From positions 186,001 to 250,000 of the forward strand of contig JAFXUK010000003.1 of the NCBI GenBank assembly GCA_017525015.1: DNA of 64,000 nucleotides, given 5' to 3'. Shown one piece after another: positions 52,653 to 61,065 of the stretch. A program made the position numbers and the translations under genes. Positions within the stretch are counted from its first letter, which is position 1. Every line of letters begins with the position of its first letter. This DNA is from Bacilli bacterium. GTDB lineage: Bacteria; Bacillota; Bacilli; RF39; UBA660. Below the pieces are notes generated by a model. That model saw nothing but the letters and a program-made list of their open reading frames with translations. It made no database searches and was not told the DNA's origin.

Positions 52653-53786
52653 TCAACTCTTTTCTTTTAAAAGACCATTTTCAATACTTACTCTTTGTAC
52701 TATTGTAAGAGCAGCAACAAGACAGATTGTGAAACTTCCTCCATAACTCATAAATGGTAGAGGTACACCTGTCATTGGGATTAATCCCATAATACCTAAT
52801 AAGTTTACTGCTATATGTAAGAAGATATAAGCTGCTACTCCATAACAAAGAATTGCTCCTTTATTAGTTGGAGATCTTCTTCCTATTACTAATATTCTAT
52901 ATAGAATATAAAAATACATTAATAATATTATTACTCCTGTTACTACACCTAACTCTTCTACAATAATTGCGAAAATAAAGTCTGTGTATGGTTCTGGAAG
53001 ATATAAATATTTTTGAGTAGAATTTCCTAAACCTACTCCTGTTAATCCACCATTATTCATGGCAATATAACAGTTACATACTTGATTACCATCTTCTAAG
53101 ATTCTATCACAAGGATTAGCTATATTAAATCTTTCCATTTGACGGTCTCTTAAAACACTTTTACCCATTCCAAATATAGCAAATAATCCTAATATGAAAA
53201 TTGCTAAAGCAATAAATACTACTTTATATTTTATTTCTTTTGACATTGGAACAGCTAAGAATATAAGTCCTACAATACATGAATATATTATGGCAGTACC
53301 TAAGTCTGGTTGAATTACAATTAATGCCGCAATACCAATACAGATACCTATTGGATATAAACATTTTAACCAACCATTTAATTTATTTTTGTTTACTTCA
53401 TAATATTGTGCTAAAAATACTATTGATATTACTTTTATAAACTCAGATGGTTGAATTGTAATTGGTCCTAGTTCAAACCAGCTTATGGCATCATTTTTAG
53501 CACTACCATAAACTAGTAATGTAACTAAAGCTACTATATTAATAATCATCAATAAATGGGATGTTTTACCATAGACATTTGTATTAAAAGTTATCATTAC
53601 AAAGAAGAGTAATACACCTGCTCCTAAGAAGATAGCTTGTCTAAAGAAATAATTATAAGGGCTTACTGCTTTGGTCATATATGCGGTTACATTAGACGCA
53701 GAAAAAACCATAACCAAACCGATTATGAAAAGAATTAAAGTTATTATTAATAAAGGTTTATCAAGATATTTTAATTTCTTTATCAT
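52653..53786 (-). CDS. ftsW: SEDS peptidoglycan polymerase FtsW/SpoVE type
   Basis: 377 aa with about ten membrane helices. Family motifs: GLVMVFSASNV at the start, ITIQPSEFIKV with the catalytic-site region, QPDLGTAIIY, and the C-terminal IPMTGVPLPFMSYGGSF. It polymerises glycan strands from lipid II, together with a class B PBP such as 26711-28753. FtsW versus RodA is decided only by overall similarity. An insertion with two Cys (NPCDRILEDGNQVCNCY) lies in the large extracellular loop. Confidence 0.92.
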   Translation of the reverse strand: MIKKLKYLDKPLLIITLILFIIGLVMVFSASNVTAYMTKAVSPYNYFFRQAIFLGAGVLLFFVMITFNTNVYGKTSHLLMIINIVALVTLLVYGSAKNDAISWFELGPITIQPSEFIKVISIVFLAQYYEVNKNKLNGWLKCLYPIGICIGIAALIVIQPDLGTAIIYSCIVGLIFLAVPMSKEIKYKVVFIALAIFILGLFAIFGMGKSVLRDRQMERFNIANPCDRILEDGNQVCNCYIAMNNGGLTGVGLGNSTQKYLYLPEPYTDFIFAIIVEELGVVTGVIILLMYFYILYRILVIGRRSPTNKGAILCYGVAAYIFLHIAVNLLGIMGLIPMTGVPLPFMSYGGSFTICLVAALTIVQRVSIENGLLKEKS

Positions 53787-53904
53787 AACAATCTCCCTTC
53801 TATAATAAATATATCATAAGTTTTGAATTAGACCCAAAGAAATACGTACGTTTTACTCACAGATAATGTAAAGTAGCATAGCATATTAGTAAAGGAGGAA
53901 GAAT

Positions 53905-54048
53905 ATGTATTACTATGGAAATGGACAAGGATGTTGTCCAAGCCAAACTTCCTATTATTACCCTACTAATTCTAATAATCATTATGCTATTGTTTTAGTA
54001 TTATTTATTTTACTTGTTATTATATTAGGATGTAGAGTTAATAATTAA
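53905..54048 (+). CDS. YjcZ-like micro-protein with one membrane helix
   Basis: 47 aa, ATG at 53905 with AAAGGAGG 7 nt upstream, stop TAA at 54046-54048. The N-terminus is Tyr/Gly/Asn-rich with a CC pair (MYYYGNGQGCCPSQTS), then HYAIVLVLFILLVIILGC, which is the core of the YjcZ/sporulation-type micro-protein family (FALIVVLFILLIIVG). Members are small hydrophobic proteins often linked with spores; the function is unknown. The gene sits in the otherwise empty 325-bp gap between ftsW and the metallopeptidase gene and has its own terminator. Confidence 0.75.
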   Translation: MYYYGNGQGCCPSQTSYYYPTNSNNHYAIVLVLFILLVIILGCRVNN

Positions 54049-54069
54049 AAGAACGAATTTCGTTCTTTT
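54047..54069 (+). terminator. Rho-independent terminator after the micro-protein
   Basis: A perfect 10-bp stem AAAAGAACGA/TCGTTCTTTT with a 3-nt loop, followed by TATTTTTAT. Confidence 0.8.
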
Positions 54070-54111
54070 TATTTTTATAAAAATAGTATATAATATGCAT
54101 CAGGTGGTTTT

Positions 54112-55083
54112 ATGGTCGAATATTATAATCTAGCTATACAAACTGTTTCTAAAAAAGTTGATGAGAAACATCCAATGTATCCTTTTATGGTATCTGCATT
54201 GTATGGATTATTATCAAAATATGAAGGATATGAAAGTGTTATTATTCCTTTATTTAGAAAGACTGATATTATCTTTGAAAAAGGATATGTACAAGATATA
54301 TTAAAAAAATATAATCTTGGAGAAGATTTAGTAGATTTTGTTCATGATGATGGATCTAATAAAAGTTCTACTCATGGAGTATCAAATCAAGGACATTCTT
54401 TTATAACTGATGAAGAAGGAAAAGTTCACTATTTAAAAGAAAGACCATTTCTTGCTTGTAGTATTAGTAATACTAATATGAGTATGTTACTTAATACTTT
54501 TTGTCATGAAATGGGTCATTTAATTAAAGGTGAAGTAAATGGATTCTATCATACTAAAGAAGATGGTAATGATATTTATGTAATTAGAAATGGATTATCA
54601 CATTATGTTTATAATTATCAAGAAGATTATACAAAACTATTATTTACTCAGTCTGCGGCAATACTAGATGAGGCCATAAACTGTATTCAAACTACTGATG
54701 TAATGAAAGAGATATTAAGCTTAAAAGATATTACAAATGATAAAAGAATATTAGAATTCTTAAACGGATTAGATTCTTCTTATTTATTAGAAGATCATGG
54801 ATATGAAGATATATGTATCTTAGTTAGAGAATTTTGGAGACATCCTACTTATCGAGATTCTATTGAAGATAATATTGTAGTTGGTAATGTTGACCAAATA
54901 GTAAATGATTTTGATTCAATATTAGGAGAAGGTTCTTTTGAACAAGTATCATTAATACTAGATAAGATATATCATTTACCTGAAGATGCATCAGAAGATG
55001 AATTTAATAATCTAATAGATAATTTTGTTAAGTATTCAAAAGAATACAGAGAAAGAGTAAAAGATGTTGAAAAAAGAAGATAG
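54112..55083 (+). CDS. Putative zinc metallopeptidase (HEMGH), unassigned family
   Basis: 323 aa, no signal peptide. The zinc motif is NTFCHEMGHLIKGEV (HExxH), preceded by GHSFITDEEGKVHYLK and followed by an ILDEAINCIQT segment that could give the third ligand (Glu). The rest is acidic and helical. AGGTGGTTTT precedes the ATG. No family comes to mind; the motif fits gluzincin-type peptidases, and the lack of a signal suggests action in the cytosol. The gene stands between the YjcZ-like micro-protein and def. Confidence 0.65.
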   Translation: MVEYYNLAIQTVSKKVDEKHPMYPFMVSALYGLLSKYEGYESVIIPLFRKTDIIFEKGYVQDILKKYNLGEDLVDFVHDDGSNKSSTHGVSNQGHSFITDEEGKVHYLKERPFLACSISNTNMSMLLNTFCHEMGHLIKGEVNGFYHTKEDGNDIYVIRNGLSHYVYNYQEDYTKLLFTQSAAILDEAINCIQTTDVMKEILSLKDITNDKRILEFLNGLDSSYLLEDHGYEDICILVREFWRHPTYRDSIEDNIVVGNVDQIVNDFDSILGEGSFEQVSLILDKIYHLPEDASEDEFNNLIDNFVKYSKEYRERVKDVEKRR

Positions 55084-55147
55084 ATTATTTCTTTTACTTT
55101 TCAAAACACTTATAATTTGATAAAATATTGGTATTGAGGTGGTATGC

Positions 55148-55711
55148 GTGTTATTAACTAGCGATATATTAGATGAAAAGGATCCTATACTACGTACTGT
55201 TAGTGAGGAAGTTACTTTTCCACTTACAAAAGAAGATAAAGAAACAATGAATACTATGATTGAGTATTTAAGAAATAGTCAAATTCCTAAAATTTCAGAA
55301 GAATATAATTTAAGACCTGGATGGGGAATGTCTGCAATACAACTTGGAGTTCCAAAAAGATACTTTGTAGTTGTATCAGAACTTACTGGTCCTGATGATG
55401 AGAAAAAAGAATTTGAAACTTATGTAATGATCAATCCTAGAATTATTAGTAACTCTGTTGAACAAATATATGTTGATGAAGGAGAAGGATGTCTTTCAGT
55501 AAATAGACCTGTTGAAGGTATTGTTCCAAGATATGCTAGAGTTACAATGGAAGCATATGACATGGAAGGTAGAAAAATACATGTTAGAGCTAGAGAAGAT
55601 TTAGCAATTTGTTTCCAACATGAATTAGATCATTTAAATGGTATATTATTTGTAGATCATATTGATCCAAAAAATCCGTACAAAGGAAAAGACCAGATGC
55701 GAGGCATCTAG
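55148..55711 (+). CDS. def: Peptide deformylase
   Basis: 187 aa from the GTG at 55148, correctly spaced from TTGAGGTGG. The three deformylase motifs are complete: GMSAIQLGVPKR (motif 1, GxGxAAxQ-like with Ser), EGCLSV (motif 2, Cys ligand) and CFQHELDHLNG (motif 3, HExDH). It removes the N-formyl group from new proteins. The long form with an insertion (GPDDEKKEFE) is the Bacillota type 2 enzyme. It is convergent with smc. Confidence 0.95.
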   Translation: MLLTSDILDEKDPILRTVSEEVTFPLTKEDKETMNTMIEYLRNSQIPKISEEYNLRPGWGMSAIQLGVPKRYFVVVSELTGPDDEKKEFETYVMINPRIISNSVEQIYVDEGEGCLSVNRPVEGIVPRYARVTMEAYDMEGRKIHVRAREDLAICFQHELDHLNGILFVDHIDPKNPYKGKDQMRGI

Positions 55712-55717
55712 TCTTTT
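55687..55717. terminator. Bidirectional terminator, def / smc
   Basis: Arms AAAAGAC-AGATGC and GCATCT-GTCTTTT (one internal mismatch) with loop GAG; T run on the plus strand and A-rich flank on the other. Confidence 0.7.
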
Positions 55718-55719
55718 TT

Positions 55720-58674
55720 TTATATTACTTCGTGAGCATCTTCTAGTTTAACACTAACTATCTTTGATACACCTGACTCTTGCATTGTAATACCATAAAG
55801 TGTATTTGCATATTCCATTGTTTTCTTCTTATGTGTAATTATTAAGAATTGTGTTTTATCTTTATAGTGATCTAGATATTTACCAAAGTGTTGAACATTT
55901 GCTTCATCTAGAGCAGCTTCTACTTCATCGAATAAGCAGAATGGAACAGTTCTTACATTTAGTATGGCAAATAATAAACTTATTGCGGTTAAAGTTTTTT
56001 CTCCACCTGATAAAAGTGTTATTGTTGTTAACTTCTTGCCTGGAGGAGATGCAACTATATCTACACCAGTATTTAAAATGTCTTCTGGATTAGTTAGTTT
56101 TAAGTCGGCATGACCACCACTAAATAATTCTTTAAACACTTTTTGGAACTCTACTCTAATTTGTTCAAAAGTATTTGCAAATTCTTCTTTCATGACATCA
56201 TCCATTTCATTCATGATATCAAGTAAAGTAGTTTCTGCATTTAATAAATCTTCTCTTTGCTTAGTTAAGAATTCATAACGAGTATTTACTCTTTCATATT
56301 CTTCTATTGCATCTAAATTAACCATACCAATTCGTTTAATATTAGCACGATAAACATTAACTTTCTTACGAGCTTCTTCAGGTTCAATATCAAGTACATA
56401 TTCTGCTTTAGCTCTTTCATATGTTAATTCATAATCTTCTGATAATATATTTAACATATTATCAAGTTTTACATCAGAACGATTAATACTTATTTCTAAT
56501 TCACGAGATTCTTTTTCTAAATTACGTAATCTTTCTCTTTGTAATTTATCATTTGCTTGAGACTCTTCAATCTTAGATTTTAATCTATCTATTTCTTTAG
56601 ATAATGATTTAATATGAATCTCAATCTCTTCTTTTAGTGCAGTTTTTTCATGATACATTCTAATTAGTTCTTGTTCTTTCTCACTAATAGAATTATTCTT
56701 GATAGAGTCTAAGGACTCTTCTTCTTTTTGTACTTTATTTAGACTTTCAACAAGTTCTTCTTTTTCTTGTTTTTTACTATCTAATCTTTCTTTAATATTT
56801 ACTCTTTCTTTAGATAAAGTAAATAATTTTTCTTCTATTTCAGTTGATTCAGTACTATTATCTTGAAGTTCTTGTTCTATCTCATCTTCTTCTTTCTTTA
56901 ATAGAGATTCTGTTTCTTCTAAGTGTTTTAATTCTTGATTTAATATAACCGCACTCTTTGTAATATTAGCAGATCCTCCTGTAAGAGATCCTCCTACATT
57001 TACTACGTCTCCTTCAAGAGTTACAATTTTATATTTTGCTTTAATCATATGAGATAGGCGTGTTGCGCTATCCATATTTGTAGTTACTACTACATTTCCT
57101 AATTGATTCTTAATTACATTATCATATTCTCTATTATATGTAATTAAGTCTGACATTACTCCTAAGTAATCAACACTATTTTTTAAGATATTAATTGATT
57201 CATTATCTACATAACGCTCTTTAATTACTGACAATGGGAAGAATGTTGCACGACCTAATTTCTCATCTTTTAAATAATTAATTGCTCGTTTAGCTGAATC
57301 TTCATCTTTTGTAATAACAAAGTTCTTACAAGCTGAAATTGCAGTATTTAAAGCTTTTGCATATTCAGAATCACAATCTACTACATTGCCAATAGTATTA
57401 TAAATCCCTGTTAAAGAAGAATTCTTTAATACTCTTCTAACACTATTAGGCATATCAGTACCTTGTTCTATTTCCATCTTCAAATTTTCTATTTTATGTC
57501 TTGTAGAAATAAGTTCTTGATTATGTCTAGAATAATCATTAACTAATAAATTCTTTTTAGTTTTTAATGTTTGTAAGTCTTTTTCAACAGTAGATAATTC
57601 TTCTTCTATTCTACTCTTTTCTTTTTCTATTTCTTCTATATCAACATTTAAAATACTAAGAGTAGAATTCATCTTTTCTTTTTTATCTAATACTCTACGT
57701 ATTTCTTCTTTAACTTCTTCTTCCTCTTTTGTTGTCTTACTCTTTTCTTCTAATAAAGATTTTTCTCCATCGATTCTAGTTCTCTCTTCTATTACTTTTA
57801 ATAATTCTCTATTATAATTAGCTTTTTCAGTTTCTAATTTTTCTAAAGTATTATTATCATCTAAGTAATTAGCATCTGTCTTACTAGACTCATTAGAAAT
57901 AGTCATTATTTCATTATCTACTTTTTCTTTTCTCTTTTTAGAGTTTTCTACTTCATTATTTATATTTTCAATATCATAAGCAAGTATTGCCACTTCATAT
58001 TTATCTAAACCTTCTTTATTTTCTAAATACTCTTTAGCTTTCTCACTTTGAATTCTTAATGGTTCTACTTGATTTTCTAATTCTACAATAATATCGTTAA
58101 CTCTATCTAAGTTATTATGAGTTCTATCTAGTTTTCTTAAAGCTTCTTCTTTTCTCTTTTTATATTTTAAAATTCCTGAAGCTTCTTCAAATATAACTCT
58201 TCTATCTTGGGCAGAATTAGAAAGAATTTTATCTACTTCACCTTGAGAAATAATATTGAATGATTCTTTACCCATACCAGTATCTAATAATAGATTACTA
58301 ATATCTTTTAATCTACATCTTTCATTATTTAAGTAATATTCATTTTCTCCACTACGATACACTCTTCTTTTAATAGATATTTCAGTATATGGAACATTTA
58401 AATAATGATCAGTATTATCAAATATTAATTCTACTGAAGCTACATTTAGAGGGTTTCTAGATTTTGATCCAGAGAAGATGACATCTGTCATTGAGCCATC
58501 ACCACGAAGAGACTTAACGGATTGTTCTCCAAGTACCCAACGAACGGCATCTACAATATTACTTTTACCTGAACCATTTGGTCCAACAATACAAGTAATT
58601 CTACCATCTAAATTTAATTCAATTTTATCTGCGAAGGATTTAAATCCACTTGTAACTATTCCTTTTAAGTACAT
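55720..58674 (-). CDS. smc: Chromosome segregation ATPase SMC, short form
   Basis: 984 aa from the ATG at 58672-58674 (GGGTGAAGAGT before it). Walker A is VGPNGSGKSNIVDAVRW, the Q-loop and DTGMGKESFNIISQGEVD follow, the hinge lies in the middle (NSSLTGIYNTIGNVVDCDSEYA to GGSLTGGSANITKS) and the C-terminal half has the signature LLSGGEKTLTA and Walker B PFCLFDEVEAALDEAN. SMC is normally about 1180 aa; here both coiled-coil arms are about 100 residues shorter. Condensin activity should be intact. ScpA/ScpB are not in the window. Confidence 0.95.
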   Translation of the reverse strand: MYLKGIVTSGFKSFADKIELNLDGRITCIVGPNGSGKSNIVDAVRWVLGEQSVKSLRGDGSMTDVIFSGSKSRNPLNVASVELIFDNTDHYLNVPYTEISIKRRVYRSGENEYYLNNERCRLKDISNLLLDTGMGKESFNIISQGEVDKILSNSAQDRRVIFEEASGILKYKKRKEEALRKLDRTHNNLDRVNDIIVELENQVEPLRIQSEKAKEYLENKEGLDKYEVAILAYDIENINNEVENSKKRKEKVDNEIMTISNESSKTDANYLDDNNTLEKLETEKANYNRELLKVIEERTRIDGEKSLLEEKSKTTKEEEEVKEEIRRVLDKKEKMNSTLSILNVDIEEIEKEKSRIEEELSTVEKDLQTLKTKKNLLVNDYSRHNQELISTRHKIENLKMEIEQGTDMPNSVRRVLKNSSLTGIYNTIGNVVDCDSEYAKALNTAISACKNFVITKDEDSAKRAINYLKDEKLGRATFFPLSVIKERYVDNESINILKNSVDYLGVMSDLITYNREYDNVIKNQLGNVVVTTNMDSATRLSHMIKAKYKIVTLEGDVVNVGGSLTGGSANITKSAVILNQELKHLEETESLLKKEEDEIEQELQDNSTESTEIEEKLFTLSKERVNIKERLDSKKQEKEELVESLNKVQKEEESLDSIKNNSISEKEQELIRMYHEKTALKEEIEIHIKSLSKEIDRLKSKIEESQANDKLQRERLRNLEKESRELEISINRSDVKLDNMLNILSEDYELTYERAKAEYVLDIEPEEARKKVNVYRANIKRIGMVNLDAIEEYERVNTRYEFLTKQREDLLNAETTLLDIMNEMDDVMKEEFANTFEQIRVEFQKVFKELFSGGHADLKLTNPEDILNTGVDIVASPPGKKLTTITLLSGGEKTLTAISLLFAILNVRTVPFCLFDEVEAALDEANVQHFGKYLDHYKDKTQFLIITHKKKTMEYANTLYGITMQESGVSKIVSVKLEDAHEVI

Positions 58675-58734
58675 ACTCTTCACCCTATCTAATATTATAT
58701 ACTATAATCATTTATTTCACAAACAATAAATAAA

Positions 58735-58756
58735 AAAAGAACCAATTGGTTCTTTT
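58735..58756 (-). terminator. Terminator after the BspA-like gene (copy 1)
   Basis: A 22-bp palindrome, AAAAGAACCA-AT-TGGTTCTTTT, followed by T residues. The identical sequence is at 61044-61065, behind the neighbouring paralog. Confidence 0.8.
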
Positions 58757-60950
58757 ATGTTTTTATTAAGACATTTGCTCTTGTTACATTTGTGTTGACA
58801 GCTGCATCAGGATCAGGATTCTCATTTCCAACATGTGTTACTATCCAATCAACATCATTGCTATCTTTTACATATACTTTCTGAGTTGTTTTTAGATAAT
58901 TGCCACTAGAAGAATTACCATGTTTATATCCTAACATGTGTCCATAATTAGTTACGTTTGAAAAATCAAATGATGATAAGTCTAACTCTAAGTTATCATT
59001 AGCAAAGCCTATTCCTGCAAGCATCCATGTCATATTTGTAACATTGCTTGTATCAAATTTTGATCCTAAATCAATAGTAAAGGTGGAATTGCTCTTTCCA
59101 CAATCTTTAAACATACAATACATTGTAGTTACTTTACTTGTATCAAATTTGTCACCTAGATCTAATGTAAATACTACACTATTATAACCTGTAGACGAAA
59201 ACATATGTGACATTTCTGTAACATTGCTCGTATCAAATTTATCGCCTAAATCTAATTCAAACACTGTACTGGTATTACCTGTATTTGAAAACATCCCATT
59301 CATCATAGTAACGTTACTTGTGTCAAATTTGTCTCTTAAATCTAGCGTGAAAACTGTACTATTATAGCCTGTAGATGAAAACAATGATTGCATATTAGTT
59401 ACTTTGATAGTTTCAAATTTATCTCCTAGGTCTAATGTGAACATTTGGCTACTATAACCAGCATCTTTGAATAAATAACTCATATTTTTCACATTACCCG
59501 TATCAAATTTGGAACCCAAATTCAATTGAAATGTTGTGCTATTATAACCAACTCCAGAAAACATATAGCTCATATCAGTAACGTTACTTGTATCAAATTT
59601 TGAGCCTAAATCTAGTGTGAACAATGTGCTGCTATATCCTGTAGATGAGAACATATAACTCATATTTGTTACATTACTTGTATCAAATTTAGAACCTAAA
59701 TCCAGTGTAAATATTTGACTATTATGACCAGTGCGACAAAACATCCAACTCATATTTGTAACATTGCTTGTATCAAATTTGTCACCTAAATTTAGTGTGA
59801 ATACTGTGCTTGTATAACCTGTTGATGTAAACATTGACTGCATATTAGTAACACTGCTTGTATCAAATTTTGAGCCTAGATTAATTGTAAATACAGGACT
59901 GCTATATCCAGTGTATTGAAACATAGCTCCCATTTTAGTAACATTACTTGTATCAAATTTAGAACCTAAATCTAAGGTAAAGACTGTACTTTTGTAACCC
60001 GTTTGATAAAACATAACACCCATATTAGTTACTTTACTAGTGTCAAATCTTGTTCCTAAATTCAAAGTAAAATTAATGTTAGAATAACCAGTATTATAAA
60101 ACATTGATTGCATGGTTGTTACATTACTCGTATCAAACTTGTCTCCTAAATCTAGTGTAAAAGCTGTGCTTTCTTGCCCCGTATATCCAAACATCAGCTC
60201 CATACTTGTAACATTACTTGTATCAAATTTAGAACCTAAATTTAATGTAAAGATTGTACTTTTATTTCCCGTATATGCAAACATATTATACATATCAGTT
60301 ACATTGCTTGTATCAAAGTTGTTGCCAATGTTTAGGGTAAACATAGGACAATTCATTCCTAAATTTTTAAACATAGAATTCATATTTGTGACGTTACTTG
60401 TATCAAATTTATTCCCTAAATCTAATGTAAAGACCTGACTGTTCTTTCCTAAAGACATAAACATTCCTTCCATATTTGTTACTCTAGATACATCAAGAAT
60501 GTCTATTCCATTTAATTGATCAACATATTCAAAGCCATAAAATAAATGTTTGCTATCTTCATGGGCATATAAATGTCCATCACCCTGTATATATAAATCA
60601 TACATTGTGTTGTCATCTTGATTTGTTGTAATATAGGCCATTACATTTCCATTACCTGCAACACCAATATCCCAACTGGCAACTACATTGTTTGGTGGGT
60701 TTATTTCATCATCTAATGTGATTGTTTTTATTTTTTGCTTGTATTCACTGCTTCTAAAAGCAGTTGGATCACTTACAGATGTTCTCCTTATAATTGGCTC
60801 TCTATACTTTTTTACTACTAAGTTTCCAGTTATACCTAAATTTGTATTTAATAAAGAATATCCAACAGTTAGACACAACACAAAAACTAGAATTGCAAAG
60901 ATTCTATATTTTCTATTATCAAATCTACGCTTTCTTCTAGTTATTTTCAT
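58755..60950 (-). CDS. BspA/DUF285-type surface protein with about 18 30-residue repeats
   Basis: 731 aa from the ATG at 60948-60950 (AGGAG 9 nt upstream). Basic start, then one membrane helix (FAILVFVLCLTVGYSLLN), a conserved pre-domain (NPPNNVVASWDIGVAGNG, LYIQGDGHLYAHEDS), then about 18 units of exactly 30 residues of the form FDTSNVTNMSYMFSSTGYSS plus FTLDLGSK, and a short C-terminal cap (KVYVKDSNDVDWIVTHVG). DUF285 is a leucine-rich-repeat-like family of bacterial surface and host-binding proteins. There is no LPxTG or other C-terminal anchor, so it is displayed from its N-terminal helix. Ligand unknown. Confidence 0.85.
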   Translation of the reverse strand: MKITRRKRRFDNRKYRIFAILVFVLCLTVGYSLLNTNLGITGNLVVKKYREPIIRRTSVSDPTAFRSSEYKQKIKTITLDDEINPPNNVVASWDIGVAGNGNVMAYITTNQDDNTMYDLYIQGDGHLYAHEDSKHLFYGFEYVDQLNGIDILDVSRVTNMEGMFMSLGKNSQVFTLDLGNKFDTSNVTNMNSMFKNLGMNCPMFTLNIGNNFDTSNVTDMYNMFAYTGNKSTIFTLNLGSKFDTSNVTSMELMFGYTGQESTAFTLDLGDKFDTSNVTTMQSMFYNTGYSNINFTLNLGTRFDTSKVTNMGVMFYQTGYKSTVFTLDLGSKFDTSNVTKMGAMFQYTGYSSPVFTINLGSKFDTSSVTNMQSMFTSTGYTSTVFTLNLGDKFDTSNVTNMSWMFCRTGHNSQIFTLDLGSKFDTSNVTNMSYMFSSTGYSSTLFTLDLGSKFDTSNVTDMSYMFSGVGYNSTTFQLNLGSKFDTGNVKNMSYLFKDAGYSSQMFTLDLGDKFETIKVTNMQSLFSSTGYNSTVFTLDLRDKFDTSNVTMMNGMFSNTGNTSTVFELDLGDKFDTSNVTEMSHMFSSTGYNSVVFTLDLGDKFDTSKVTTMYCMFKDCGKSNSTFTIDLGSKFDTSNVTNMTWMLAGIGFANDNLELDLSSFDFSNVTNYGHMLGYKHGNSSSGNYLKTTQKVYVKDSNDVDWIVTHVGNENPDPDAAVNTNVTRANVLIKT
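58960..60500 (-). repeat. Tandem 90-bp coding repeats of the BspA-like gene
   Basis: The unit GTAACATTACTTGTATCAAA (plus-strand view) recurs every 90 bp, e.g. near 59041, 59131, 59221 and 59311, for about 17 periods. Copies differ by scattered substitutions but not in length, so the array is old or under selection for length. Confidence 0.85.
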
Positions 60951-60969
60951 ATATAGTACTCCTAGTTTA

Positions 60970-60998
60970 ATTATACTATTCTTAGCATTATACCTCAA
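60970..60998 (-). promoter_or_regulatory. Promoter of the 58755-60950 gene
   Basis: TTGAGG (60993-60998), 17-nt spacer and TATAAT (60970-60975) on the minus strand. The block GTAAAGTAAA-GCAT and TTGAGGTATAA upstream is shared with the left-edge paralog (210-270). Confidence 0.7.
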
Positions 60999-61043
60999 TA
61001 AATGAGAGTATATAATGCATTTACTTTACAATAATAAACACAA

Positions 61044-61065
61044 AAAAGAACCAATTGGTTCTTTT
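61044..61065 (-). terminator. Terminator after the BspA-like gene (copy 2)
   Basis: The same 22-bp palindrome as at 58735-58756, overlapping the stop codon of the gene at 61064. Confidence 0.8.

Noticed and set aside
53787..53904. Sporulation-sigma promoter before the YjcZ-like gene
   Set aside because: CATATTA at 53881-53890 resembles a -10 of forespore promoters, but no matching -35 is found at the correct distance.
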